Shown piece after piece: positions 21,822 through 32,934 of a DNA stretch of 64,000 nucleotides (position 1 is the stretch's first letter; the number at the start of each line of letters is the position of its first letter). The stretch covers positions 21,793,001 to 21,857,000 of the forward strand of contig CM040088.1 of NCBI GenBank assembly GCA_022496805.1. The letters run 5' to 3'. The notes beneath the pieces were generated by a model, which saw only the letters and a list, made by a program, of their open reading frames with translations, did no database searches and had not been told where the DNA came from. The translations under genes were made by a program, and so were the position numbers. Source of the DNA: Pohlia nutans (lineage: Eukaryota; Streptophyta; Bryopsida; Bryales; Mniaceae).

Positions 21822-22401
21822 TAACCCCTAAAGGTCCTCACCCCCTCTCTAGATTTGGAGAATTGCTACGATGCATTATAAAATGCAACTATGAGGGACA
21901 CTTTGAACTTGATGTATGAATAAAAGTTGTACATTGTGAATTTTAGATTCTCTATCCATACAATTAGATATATGATTGTTATCACCAATATTTTTGTATA
22001 GAATTTGAAACTTAAAATTCAAATTTCATTTGTAATTTGATTGCAAATAAGATATTGACAATATGTGAATGAAATTTGTTGTGATGGGTTGAAATGTAAT
22101 ACCTCTAAGCGTATTGGTTTTTGGAGATTTTTTGGTTGCTTAAGTTTATAAGTTGGCTTTTTCAAGAGCACTTTTGAATTAAGATCTTAGAAATTTTTGG
22201 TGAATCATTGCAACATGAAATGAGACATAATTCTTTTACGAATCATCCCCTTTCTAATCGGTTCATACATGCATGAAGTCAACTTTCCATAAAATCTATA
22301 ATAAAAAAATCCACATTGCAAAAAGTGCATGATGGATGAGAAAACGGAGTTTGATTTTGTACATCATCCAGAAAATGGGTGGTTGGTTCTTTACGGGTTA
22401 A
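21822..22401. mobile_element. TTAA-terminated piggyBac-like MITE, family with 31374 and 43396 copies
   Basis: Ends TTAACCCCTAAAGGTCC and, inverted, TTAACCCGTAAAGAACC; 580 bp. The interior is homologous to 31374-31960 and, reversed, to 42905-43396 (shared GATGTATGAATAAAAGTTGT and GCATGAAG.CAACTT blocks). Non-coding. Confidence 0.8.
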
Positions 22402-22640
22402 TTCAGGAAAACATTCATACAAAGATTGATGTATAACTTTAGTATTAGGCCAACATAAATGAAGAGTTCATTAGAAGTGGTTCTACTTGCTAGGTCATGC
22501 AAACTTAGGGAACAAATACTACCTAACTTGGGTGTTTTTTTTAGAAGTTGATTCTTGATGACCACAATTCAAAGAAGTACAATGTCACATCAATCATTAC
22601 CATTAACCTCTAAAATATTTTGGCCGTTTAGTAAGAAAAC

Positions 22641-23043
22641 TAAGGTTGGATGTCCTAAAACCACTACCTCCTCTAATTATGACATGTAGAGTTTTCATGG
22701 GGCCACCACAGTTGAGACTCAAAACCACCAATTTCACTATTCAAGTAAACCAATGGCATGCCAAGCATTGCGAAGAAGTAGTTGGTGGTTTTGGGTATCA
22801 TTATAAGTGAAAATTAGTACCACATGCTGTGGACATGGGGAAACCTAGAGGTTTGATTTGGGTCACGAAGTTCTATTCACTTTGAAAATTTGTATCAATT
22901 TGAATATTGAAAATTAAATTGCAAAAATTTGTGCATTCCGTGAGAAATCTTCTTCCAAATGACTGAAAATATTTCTCATAAATAACCTTGTTAAAATTAG
23001 ACCATATTTCTTAAGTTGGTGGTTTTAGGACATCCAACCTTAC
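22641..23043. mobile_element. TIR element with 24-bp ends TAAGGTTGGATGTCC
   Basis: Left TAAGGTTGGATGTCCTAAAA and the reverse complement of the right end match over about 24 bp. A second inverted pair (ACCACCAATTT / GTTGGTGGTTTT) lies further in. No ORF. Superfamily not assigned. Confidence 0.75.
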
Positions 23044-23115
23044 CACATTCCAACGAATTTTGAAAAACTGGGTGTGGAAGCAAAATTTTGATGTATTCTA
23101 TTACTTTTGACTGTA

Positions 23116-23935
23116 TTAACCCTTAAGCATCTCTAGCTTTTTTGGGCTTAAAAACATCATTGCTTTTGAAGTATTATAGGTCTAAATGTAAGTGAGGTGT
23201 AGAAATCTCAACTGTACAATCTTCTGATATACATGTTGTAGATGATGTGAATTAAATTTAGAATCATTTGGCCATATAGATTGCAAGATCATGGTGTTTT
23301 AGTGTTAAAAAAGGATGCTGAAATTTTCCTAGCAACACAGTTAGAGGCGAAATTCGTTTTCAAAATTACTCAAATGAAAATACTTTGAACTATAAAGTAG
23401 TTCAAAATCATCATATAAATACATTGGTACCAAAAACAACTCATGAAAAAATTTAACGTGCCATAAAATGGCCTTGCAATGTCAAAAAGTAGCCCGAAAA
23501 GTGACCCATTTGACCCAGAAAGCAAAAAGTGTCCAAATTAGACCCGTGCACTAAAATGACTCCCAAACATTCAGAACATGGATTGACATGAAAATTTAAC
23601 CATGATAACTAGACTTCAAATAGAATCCAACCCAACAATTTTTTTTTTACTGAAAACGGACATTGGATGAAGGAGATGCAAGCCCCCAAAGTTGCAGCCA
23701 TCAAAATGCACAAAAACTGTCAAAAAAAAGGACCCCTACTTTCAAATGATCACCAAAAATTCAATACACCTTGGATTGATTTGAAATTTTTACTACTTAA
23801 AGAATACATCATGTGGTTTTTTTTTTTCAAATTTTCATTGAAATTGAACAGTTTTTGCAAAAGTTACAGCTCTTCGAAGGTGAAAGTACCCCAAAAAACA
23901 TCCAAAATATGAACGTCGAGACGGTTAGGGGTTAA
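23116..23935. mobile_element. TTAA-terminated piggyBac-like element (820 bp)
   Basis: Ends TTAACCCTTAAGCATCTC and, inverted, TTAACCCCTAACCGTCTCG. The 81-codon ORF at 23667 is low-complexity and not a transposase. Confidence 0.7.
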
Positions 23936-24380
23936 TTAAATTGTAGTTTAGCATATGTATCCTTCACCCAAATTGAAGAACGTAATCCAATGCCATCTCT
24001 TAGATCATAACATGTAAATCAATGCCAATATTTTTTTTTTCCCTCTAAAAAATTTGAAGCCCATTCATGCTTTAGACGGCCAAAACTTAGGTTTCTACAA
24101 AGGTCAAAGGATGTGAACCAAAACCTAGTTGTGCAAAAACAAGTTGGGAGTATCCACATTCTATACGACAATTTCCAACATCCTAAAATCGCATCAAATC
24201 AACTGGCATTTTTTTTTAAATAAATCTTTTTAGCAACATGCACCCTAGAATGTAGCTAGATAAGGAAAAAGTGAATAGAATCATTTGTATATGTATGCTC
24301 ATTCACAAAATTATTTATTCTAAGGAACTCTCATAAGGGTTATGACAATTGTATCCACTTTCTCATTGATTTTTAACCAC

Positions 24381-24963
24381 TTAACCCTTTAGTGCCCGGT
24401 TGACCAGTTTTTGGTCGATTTTGGGACTTTTTGTTTGCTATTGTTCACAAAACGTTTGATTTCAAAAAACCCAGGAAACAACGCAATTAGAGTATCTTCA
24501 TACGCTTCAAACAAAACCAATTTCAAGAGAGTGCGTGCAAAAACGCATCAATTATGCTTATCCAAACTTAAATGTCCCGAGCCTTCACAAGTGAAATATC
24601 ATAAAGAAATACATATTTAATGTAAGGGATGATTACTTATATGTGTGAAAGAACTAGCTAGAAGGTTTTTGATTGATTTTTGGAGCATTTACTAAAATTT
24701 ATGCCCAATTGTGGCAAATTGTATGTAGCATCAGTGTTGAAGGCTTTTTACAACATATCAATCTTTGAAGATTATTTACAAGCATGTGCACCGTTGGATC
24801 ACTTTCATTTTTTGTTTGGTTCAAGCATCTGCCCTATAGAACCAATTGATAGGATCCGATCTAGGACTTCATCCTTAGAGCGGCTACAAAATTTCACTTT
24901 GTCAAAATTGTATTCAAAACTTGCACTCGTCCCCCAAAACAACCACGGTCACTAAAGGGTTAA
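24381..24963. mobile_element. TTAA-terminated element, chain member 1
   Basis: Ends TTAACCCTTTAGTGCCCGG and, inverted, TTAACCCTTTAGTGACCG; 583 bp. Its right TTAA (24960-24963) is also the left TTAA of the next element. The two small ORFs inside have no transposase motif. Confidence 0.85.
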
Positions 24964-25490
24964 CGCGCCTGCGTCCATATAATAAACGACGAACAGATTG
25001 TAACCTTTCTCTTGACTACATCCTGTACAATTTTTCATCCATTCAAATTTCTCTTGGTTCTTGTGCTACTTGACTATCATTTGTACGATATGGATCTTTA
25101 AAATAAGATATTGTGATTTTTTGAAAAACAACACAATTAGTTTATGTCAAGTTTCATTATTAGTTCCAAAAGTGAGACCTTATACATGATTTTTTAAAAT
25201 AAGTAGAATCAAATAATGGAAACCATACCATCTAGTAGTGCATGTTATTCCAATTTCATTATAATATTTTTTATTTTTTTGTGTTAATTTTGGATTTTAA
25301 ATTGAATTTAAAGAGAAAACCTTGCAAAATTCATTAATTTTTTTTAATAAAAACTATGATGAATCCAACAGTACAACTATGATCTTGACATTGACATTTA
25401 CAACTTTTCTTTATACATCAACTCCATTTTTGTTTTTCATCGAACATTTTATAATGAATCTTTGAAAACAATATTGAATTGGGACATTAA
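24960..25490. mobile_element. TTAA-terminated element, chain member 2
   Basis: Starts TTAACGCGCCTGCGTCC and ends ...GGGACATTAA. It is homologous in inverted orientation to 61717-62264 (shared AAAGTGAGACCTTA and AAAATAAGTAGAATCAAATA blocks), which confirms both boundaries. TIRs are degraded. Confidence 0.75.
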
Positions 25491-26070
25491 CCTCTAAACG
25501 TCCCAGCGTCCAGTTTTTGGACGACAAACAGATTCCAACTCACACTACACTCACATTACTTCATGGATGAAACTCTTTCAATTTTTTGAAAATACTTTAT
25601 GAAGTTGTTGTCCTATCTAATGGTTGGATTTGGTATTACTAGGGTACATATTATTTTAGACTACAAATGTGGAAGTATGTCAAGCAGTTGACCAAGCCAA
25701 AATTGCATTGACTTTAGTTCAAAAGTTTGCTTGCTAAAATGAGGTCATATATTGAAGTAACACAAAATTTTCAAAAAATCACCATTTCAAGAGTATCTCA
25801 TTTCAAATCCATTCCAACAAATTTTACTCAAAAATATCAATATTTTGTTTGTAACCGAATTTAGAAGGAAATTTTAATTATAACTTTGAAGTTTTATAAT
25901 AAAATATCAATGATGGCATTGGTGAATCTGATCATACAAATGGAACCTAAATTTCAATATCTACAACTTCCATTTGTATTACAATTCCGAATATTCTTCT
26001 AAATAGCACTTTCTAATGATTTTTCTCAAATTGTCAATTTTAGAGACACCCTGAGACGTTTAGGGGTTAA
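25487..26070. mobile_element. TTAA-terminated element, chain member 3
   Basis: Ends TTAACCTCTAAACGTCCC and, inverted, TTAACCCCTAAACGTCTC; 584 bp. Homologous (inverted) to 37739-38324. Confidence 0.85.
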
Positions 26071-26880
26071 CCTTTTAACGCTTTGGGTACTGTAGCTGGG
26101 TTCACTAGTTTTCATTGGGTTTTTTCACTATGATTGGTACTTACTACCAGAAATAGAATGGATTAAATTAGAAAGTAACCGTATAATTGTATTCTCAACT
26201 GGAGTGCAGACATTTTGCCAAAATTAGATAATCATCTGATGGTGGGATTGGAAGATCATAGTATGTCTTTGAACCGTATATTGCACAGTCAAAAATGAGA
26301 TTTTGGAGGGTGTGTGACTTCAAAGTTTAATAGAATTTGGGTTAAATTTTCTAAAATGAAAGTAAAGATGTTCAGCAATGAACAATGTCAACACCTCTCC
26401 GTTGCAATCTTTCATGTGAAGAATGGACTTACACATAATTATTGTGAATTTTATAAGTGAGAGTGACTTATCCATGTACGGTTTAGGACAAAAATTTATA
26501 TGTTAAAATATGAATGGAGTTGGTACATGGATCAAGATCGGAATACATACACTAATGGAACATGAACAAGAGAACACAATCCAAAATAGTAAAACAAGAT
26601 AACAAACTTCCAAACATAAGAAATACCGCATAGTACATGTGTTGTATTTGTAAGTATTCACTGTATTTTCAAATATTTGCAGTATTTTCGCGTTTTGTTC
26701 ATAGGTATTTTGATAGTTGCACAACTCCAAATTGAAAATTTCTTTTTCTAAAGATGTATATTATAACGCTCATAATCTGAACTTCACAATTCAAAATCCA
26801 ATTCTTCACAGATTTTCTGTTATTCGCATTTTCGACCCATCAGAAACCACAATATGGTCACTTGAGCACTAAAGGGTTAA
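26067..26880. mobile_element. TTAA-terminated element, chain member 4
   Basis: Shares TTAA 26067-26070 with member 3 and ends GAGCACTAAAGGGTTAA. It is homologous over about 810 bp to 60903-61720 (shared TTTTGCCAAAATTAGA, GATTTTGGAGGGTGTGTGAC). The 75-codon minus ORF at 26503-26730 has a counterpart in the second copy but with differing ends, and shows no known domain. Confidence 0.85.
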
Positions 26881-27118
26881 AGGGTTAAAAATGTAAAGGA
26901 AGTCATTCCCAAACCCAAGTAAGATTTTGGATGCAGAGAATTTCAACTGATTCTGGAACGTTGCTGAGTCTAAGATTGTAGCACCATTATTGTATGACTG
27001 CATCATTCTGTGCCCCACATTGTCATTCAAGCATAAAACCATTACAGAAAAAAGTTCAAAATAAATTAAGAAAAAGACAACGTTATAGTGATTCTACAGC
27101 TTCATTCTATTTATGTTG

Positions 27119-27414
27119 AGGGGCCCCGACTCTAAATTTTCCCCCGGACGTTAATGCGGCCACTGTTCACCTATGGGTCCCATTTTCTGAAATTTCCATT
27201 TTGGGCACCTTAGGGTCTTTTTTTGGCAATTTGTTTTGCAAATTTGGGGCCTACGGTTGAACTTTGGTTTAAGGAAACCCCCTTGGGAATTTTAAACCCT
27301 TGAAATAGGGGGTTATTTTTTAAAGTGGGCCCCTACATGTTCAAAATAGGGGGCAATTTTTGTCCTCTTGCATTAATGTCCGGGGGGGATTAGAGTCTTT
27401 CCTGGAGGGGACCC
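27119..27414. mobile_element. GC-tract TIR element
   Basis: The left arm (CCGACTCTAAATTTTCCCCCGG, ACGTTAATGC) pairs with the inverted right arm (GACTCTAATCCCCCCCGGAC, ATTAATGC). About 296 bp, rich in homopolymer G/C runs. Exact ends uncertain. It lies just left of the TTAA-bounded foldback. Confidence 0.6.
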
Positions 27415-27475
27415 TGCACATGCATTGACCAACTCGTGAACCATTTAACCCTTAACCCTTAAACGTCCACACTAA

Positions 27476-28009
27476 GGGCCAATTTACATTTAGAGGCCAG
27501 GCTAATTCCCTTTTAGGCCAATTGCATGAAATTTCAGGCCCTTTGGGTTAAAGGCCAGCCTCAATTAACCATTATAATAAGATTATAACGGGGGCTAATT
27601 CTCTCATAGGTAAAGGCCTTGGGGCCAAGAAGCGAAGCCGATTCAATAAATGTAGCAAATTTCAACCCCTCTCTTTCTTTTCAAAAAAGTCGTTTAGATT
27701 TCCACATAATCCAATGGATCTTATTTGTTGAAGGAAATCATATTTTATATAAAAAAAGGTTTTTTTTACTAAAATTTGACAATGGCCCCGAGGCCAAGAA
27801 TTGGCCCTCCATTTTTGGTGCACCCAATTGAACGAGCTCGGGCCGTGTCATACCATGCGTTTTTAAGTAAAAAATTCATATCACCAAATCGGCCCAGGCT
27901 CTAGGTGTAAAGGGGTTGGACCCGATTTCAGCCTTTTGACCAATCACAAGTGAGGATTTCAAGCCTCTTACACAACGAATTGGCCCGGCCTCTCGGTGTA
28001 AAGCGGCCC
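27476..28009. mobile_element. Harbinger-like MITE nested in the foldback left arm, TSD TAA
   Basis: Ends GGGCCAATTTACATTTAGAG and, inverted, GGGCCGCTTTACACCGAGAG. TAA flanks both sides (27473-27475, 28010-28012). Removing it with one TAA restores continuity between the foldback tip and its arm, as compared with the right arm. Confidence 0.85.
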
Positions 28010-28939
28010 TAAGTTACCCGGTCAAACCTCATCATAACTCACATTTTTAAATATATTATACTTTTCTAGTAATTTTCTCATAAAAAATATTGTTAAACCG
28101 ATTTATCCTGATTTTTTCATAATTATTTAAATAAAATGAATTTCGTAAGCTTTTTAAAAATCAGAGTAATATTAAAATGCATAAAATGTTATGAACTTTA
28201 AAAGAATAATGTAAATAATAGTGATAAAAGAAAAATGAAAATACTAGTGATGAACATCAAGGTGTATGTTGCATGCTTCTTGGGCTTACATAAAAAGAAA
28301 TTCGATAGAAAAAGCATTTTCTGCAGTGTATATTGGAATTTTAGGGTTTTGAGCTTTAAAGTGCTATAAAAAAATGAAATTTTAACAATTTTGAAGGATG
28401 GTAAATTGGATTAGAAAGTAGAAGATAGCCCCCACACTTTCTTAGTTGGGACCATTTTCAATTGAAACTAGGAATTAGAACACGCAATTCGCTATTTATG
28501 CACTTAGCCAAGTGTGCTCATTTCATGAGCAAATTTGGTTTTAAAAACATTGGCTAAAAAGTTCTCTAAAAATCAACAATTTTTGTTTTTCTACAATCAC
28601 TTACATTGTAAACAAACAATTCATTTATTTTTATTTTATCCTTATCTTTATCTTTTCTTTTATCTTTTTTTATCTTTTCTTTTCTCTTGTTTTCTTTTTT
28701 GTCTTCCTCTTGTCTTCCTTCTTGTCTTTCTTCTTGTCTTTTGTTTTTCTTCTATTTTTTCTTCATTCTTTTCTTTCCATTTTTGGCTCATCTTGTGTAG
28801 CCGCGGATTCGACATTCGCACCAAGGTTATTTATTTATTTATTTATTTTCCCTTCTTTGTTAGGGTTTAGGTTTCCATTCGTGCCTTTGAATCATACCAA
28901 AAATAATAATTCAAATTAATTATAAATAGAAAAAAAATC

Positions 28940-29660
28940 AGAGTGGATACAGCCAGCGGCTGAACTCTAAACAGCGGCAAAGGAAATTTTTATTTTTATT
29001 TTTATTTTTCCGCTTTTCTTAGCCGTTGGGTGTGCGGCCACGCGCTCTATCCCTTCCCTCTCCCTCTCCTCTCCCTCCCCTCTCTTCATATATAAAAGAA
29101 GAAACAAAAGAGGAGGAAGGGAAAAAATAAATAAAAAAATAAAAATTCAGGGTGGGTACAGCCACCAATTGTACCCTAAACAACGGTGGAATTTTAATTT
29201 TCTAAATTTCTAAAATAATAATAATTTTTTGGCTATTCTCGGCCATTAGGTGCGCAGCCGCACACCCTATCCCTTCCCTCTCCCTCTCCCTTCACTCTCC
29301 CTCTCTTCTCCCTTCACTCTCCCTCTCCTCTCCTTCCCCTCTCTCTATATAAAAAAAGAAGAAACCAAAAAAGAAGAAAAAACAAAGAAGAAGAGAAGAA
29401 AAAAATCATTCAGAGTGGGCACAGTTGCCAGCTGTACATAAACAACAACGGAAAAATAATAAAAACAAAATACTATCTACCTATCTAATTTTTGCTATTC
29501 TCGGCCATTGGGTGCGCAGCCGTGCTCCCTATCCCTTCTCTTTTCCTCTCCCTCCCCTCTTCTCATATATATAGGGAAAAGAGGAGGGAGAGTCTCCTCA
29601 CTTGTATATAGGAGAGGGAAGAGAGAGGGGAAGCAGAGGATAGGGTGCGCGGCTGCGTAC
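28940..29660. repeat. Tandem/inverted subrepeats in the foldback core
   Basis: Units start near 28940, 29146 and 29409. Each carries a (C)AG.GTGG.(T/C)ACAG phrase, an AACGG/CAGCGG phrase, CGGCCATT(A/G)GGTGCG(C)AGCC, a CTATCCCTTCCCTCTCC pyrimidine tract and TATATA. A fourth, inverted copy ends near 29660 (GATAGGGTGCGCGGCTGCG). The unit length is 200-260 bp. Confidence 0.75.
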
Positions 29661-30147
29661 CTAACGGTTGAGAATAACAATTTGTTATTATTTATTGATT
29701 TTATATTATATTATATTTTATACTTTACCGCCGTTTAGGGTTTAGCCATTCGTTGTACCTGCCTTGATTTTCTTTCTTTATTTATTTTAGTAGGGTTCAG
29801 CGGCATGAATGGCAAGCTAAACCCTTACAAAAAAAATGGTAAGAAAATAATGAAAAAAAAATAGAAAGAAAAAAGAAAACAAGAAAAAAGACAAGAAGGA
29901 AGACAAGAGGAAGACAAGAAAAAAAACAAGATAAAAGAAAGGATAAAAGAAAAGATAAAGGTAAGGGTAATAAATAAATGAATTGTTTGTTTACAATTCA
30001 AAAGGGATTATAAATCAATAAGGGATTGTAGAAAGACAAAATTCGTTGTATTTTAGACAATTTTTATAGACAATTTGTTTAATGCGTCCGAGGGCCAAGT
30101 GCACGATTATATGGTCACGTGCGTAAATAGCGAATTGCATGTTCTAA

Positions 30148-30279
30148 GTGGAATCAACGTTTAACTGAAATACTACCAAATATGGCCCCATGGGGCTCTT
30201 TGCATGCTTAGGGGTTAAGAGTGCAAGGAGCCCTGTGGGGCCATGTTTGACCGTTTTTCAATCAAACGTTGATTTTCAC
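30148..30279. mobile_element. 132-bp hairpin MITE inserted in the foldback right arm
   Basis: Arms 30148-30204 and 30222-30279 are complementary over about 57 bp with some mismatches; the loop is 17 nt. The left foldback arm (around 28470) lacks it: there TTAGAAC runs directly into the sequence that here flanks the hairpin. It is therefore a later insertion, flanked by CTAA/CTAG. Confidence 0.8.
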
Positions 30280-30780
30280 CTAGTTCCTAATTTCAAATGA
30301 AAACGGTCCCAACTAAGAAAGTGTGGGAGTTATCTTCTACTTTCTAGTTCAATTTTTTCTTTCCTTCAAAATTGTTCAAATTGCGTTTTTTACAACACTT
30401 TAAAGCTCAAAACCCTAAAATTCCAATATACACTGCAGAAAAAGTTTTTCAATCGAATTTAATATTATGCAAGCTCGAGAAGCATGCCACTACACTTTAT
30501 TGTTCATCACTATTATTTACATTTCCCCTAAAAGTATCATACTATTTTAAACATTTTTGTAATTACTATGACTGTTACAAGAAGAAGGCTTTGAGAAATC
30601 GTATAAAATTAATTACAATTTAAATAATTATGAAATAATCAATGTAAATCGGTTGAACGATTAGTTTTATGAGAAAAGTATCAAAAATTATTACATATTT
30701 AAAATTGTGGGAAATTGATGAGGTTTGACTAGGTAAATGTATTCTGAACGCTTAAGAGCTAACACACATTTCGTTGAAAC

Positions 30781-31202
30781 TAAGGTGGTTAGCCCATTCC
30801 CAACTGAATAAGAATTACGGATATGAGGCATTGATATTATTTAGTATTATTATTTTTTAGAGTTAGGCAAGAAGAAATAGATTTCAACACAAGTTGAAAC
30901 ATAATTTTTGGATGAAGAATGAATTACTTATAAATTTTCAAAGTTGAAGTATGACACATCCCATTTACGTCATATAGGTAGAGCTCTTTCTGTCTAAAGA
31001 AGATTAGTATTGCACACACTAAAGATGCTTAAACCAACAACAACAAATCCATGACCACACTTACATGTACTAAAACCAACAAGAGAGAACCCATTATCAA
31101 CTGTAACTCATGCTACAACCAACATCATTGCAACATTGATTGTGGAAAATGCCCCTAGTTGTTGGTTTAAGGCGCCAGTTGGGAATGGGGTAACAACCTT
31201 AA
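30781..31202. mobile_element. TIR element with about 25-bp ends
   Basis: The left end TAAGGTGGTTAGCCCATTCC pairs with the inverted right end TTAAGGTTGTTACCCCATTCC, both continuing CAACT. An inner inverted pair TTAAACCAACAAC occurs too. No ORF. Confidence 0.75.
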
Positions 31203-31373
31203 AACTATCAAATTGGAAAAGTGGTGTGGAATGTTGCCCTTTTCAATAGAGATAGGTCCCCAATTTTTCTACAATGTTTTTATTCGTGAAATCACTTTTT
31301 CAGTCTGGTAGTCCAGTTTTAACGAAATGTGTGGTATTTGGTCATGAACAAAATTCTTTTATCAACTAAAGGT

Positions 31374-31960
31374 TTAACCCCTAAATGCCCTCACCCCTCT
31401 CCAAATTCGGCACTTTTGCAAAGATGCATCATAAAATGCAACCCAAAGGGATATTTTGAATTTGATGTATGAATAAAAGTTGTACATTATCAATTTTAGA
31501 TTCTATCCATATGGTTAGATCTATGATTGCAGTCACCAATATTTTTGTATAAAGTTTGAAACATAATATTCAATTTTTTTTTGAAATTCAATCACGGATA
31601 AGATATTGACAATTTATGAATGAATTTTTTTGTGATGGGTCGAAATGTTATACTCTAAGCGTAGTGATTTTGGAGATTTTTTGATTGTTTAATTGATGAG
31701 TTGAATTTTTCAACAACACTTTTGAACTATTTTGAACTAAGAAATTAGAAAATTCTGGTGAATCACTGCAACATAAAATGAGGCATAAAAATTTCACAAA
31801 TCATCCCCTTTCTAATCGGATCACACATGCATGAAGCTAACTTCCCATAAAATCTATAGTGAAAAATTCACACTGCAAAAAGTGCATGACGGATGAGGAA
31901 ACGTGAATGAAATCTGTACATCGTCCAAATAATGAATGCTCAGGCAATTAGGAATTAGAC
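31374..31960. mobile_element. TTAA-terminated MITE, homologue of 21822-22401
   Basis: Left end TTAACCCCTAAATGCCCTC; strong internal homology to 21822-22401. The right end is degenerate (about 31950-31960). Confidence 0.7.
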
Positions 31961-31969
31961 ATTGTGGCA

Positions 31970-31995
31970 CCCTAAACCCTAAACCCTAAACCCCC
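31970..31995. repeat. Short interstitial telomere-type repeat
   Basis: Three CCCTAAA units followed by CCCCC. CCCTAAA is the Arabidopsis-type plant telomere repeat. It sits just beyond the degraded right end of the preceding element. Confidence 0.85.
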
Positions 31996-32285
31996 TTCAA
32001 AACTTCCATATAATATACAACCTTGATTTATACAATTCAACAGTAGTCCCAAAGTAGACTCTATTTTACTTCAAGTAACGTTCATCTTTTTTAGTAAAAA
32101 TTTAAAAATCCAATGGCCAAATGTGGAGATTATAATCCCAAACTACCTGGGATGACATATATGTCATGAAAATACCTTCAAACATTATTTCCATTCATTT
32201 GACCGAGGTTCTATGGAACTACAAGCTATACTTTTAAATCTAAAATCAAGCTGACTTGCATTTTATAATTGGAGTTTCTATTACA

Positions 32286-32543
32286 TAGTACCATAGCTGG
32301 GTCGCCAATAAATAAATAAATAACGTAAAAAATCAAAAATTATGAGGACAAAAAATAAAAATAGAATAATTTATTTTCAGCTATATTTTTGCTATTTCTA
32401 AGCTATTTTGGGTCATTTTAGGCCATTTTAATCATTTTTTGCTAAAAATAAAAACCAAGAAATTCAGTTTTTAAAGAACAAACCTTATTTTTCAAAAAAT
32501 ATTAAATATTCATTTGTGGGGTGGCAACTCAACTATGGTACTA
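32286..32543. mobile_element. MITE with TIR TAGTACCATAGCTGGGT
   Basis: Left TAGTACCATAGCTGGGTCGC and the inverted right TAGTACCATAGTTGAGTTGC match at most positions. 258 bp, non-coding. Confidence 0.7.
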
Positions 32544-32655
32544 CAGTACATGCTTTTTGAAGTGATAAGTATACCAATTGTGTAAAAGTATGGAGGTATG
32601 ATTTCAAGTTTTCAACCACATATCAATTACCACATAATATGAAGGGGTCTTTACA

Positions 32656-32934
32656 CTACCGTACGTGGAAGGCAGGGTCGACACTTTCAAAAGTAATTAT
32701 TAAGAAATTGGCTATTAATAGCTAACATTAATTTTTTTCCGGCGGCTAAACGTTTTATTTTATTTTTTGTCTACAAATTTCATTGAGTGTTATGTTTTTT
32801 TTTTTTTTTTTTTTTTTGGCTATTTGTTGACTTTATTTTTGTTGATTTCGACAAAATACTTAATAAATTTATTTATTTTTTCGGCATTTTTTTGAGAATT
32901 ATTTTCTGCCGACCCTGCCTTCCACGTACAGTAG
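32656..32934. mobile_element. MITE with 27-bp TIR CTACCGTACGTGGAAGG
   Basis: Left CTACCGTACGTGGAAGGCAG and inverted right CTACTGTACGTGGAAGGCAG, both continuing GGTCG. 279 bp with a long poly-T run inside (about 32793-32817). The ORF through the T-run is spurious. Confidence 0.8.

Larger units (their letters stand above)
27452..30762. mobile_element. 3.3-kb TTAA-terminated foldback element with kb-scale inverted arms
   Basis: The left terminus is TTAACCCTTAAACGTCC; the inverted right terminus is TTAGCTCTTAAGCGTTC. Once the nested insert (27473-28009) is removed, the left arm continues ...GTCAAACCTCATCA and matches the inverted right arm. Arm similarity runs from the tips to the TC/GA-rich blocks (28610-28790 versus 29835-29990). 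The centre (about 28930-29750) holds tandem subrepeats. It could fold into a very long hairpin. The pyrimidine-rich ORFs inside are compositional artefacts. Confidence 0.8.

Noticed and set aside
26503..26730. Possible small conserved protein (related ORF at 61367-61564)
   Set aside because: The similarity comes from two copies of the same non-coding element. The ORF ends and frames are not conserved.
28535..28919. Hydrophobic ORFs (FFFYLFLSFLFSCF-like)
   Set aside because: They translate T/C-rich simple sequence in the foldback arm. The reverse-complement arm shows the same bias, so this is composition, not coding.
27119..30762. CRISPR-like or satellite array
   Set aside because: The repeats are few, long, diverged and partly inverted, in a eukaryotic genome. 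They are the core of a foldback element.
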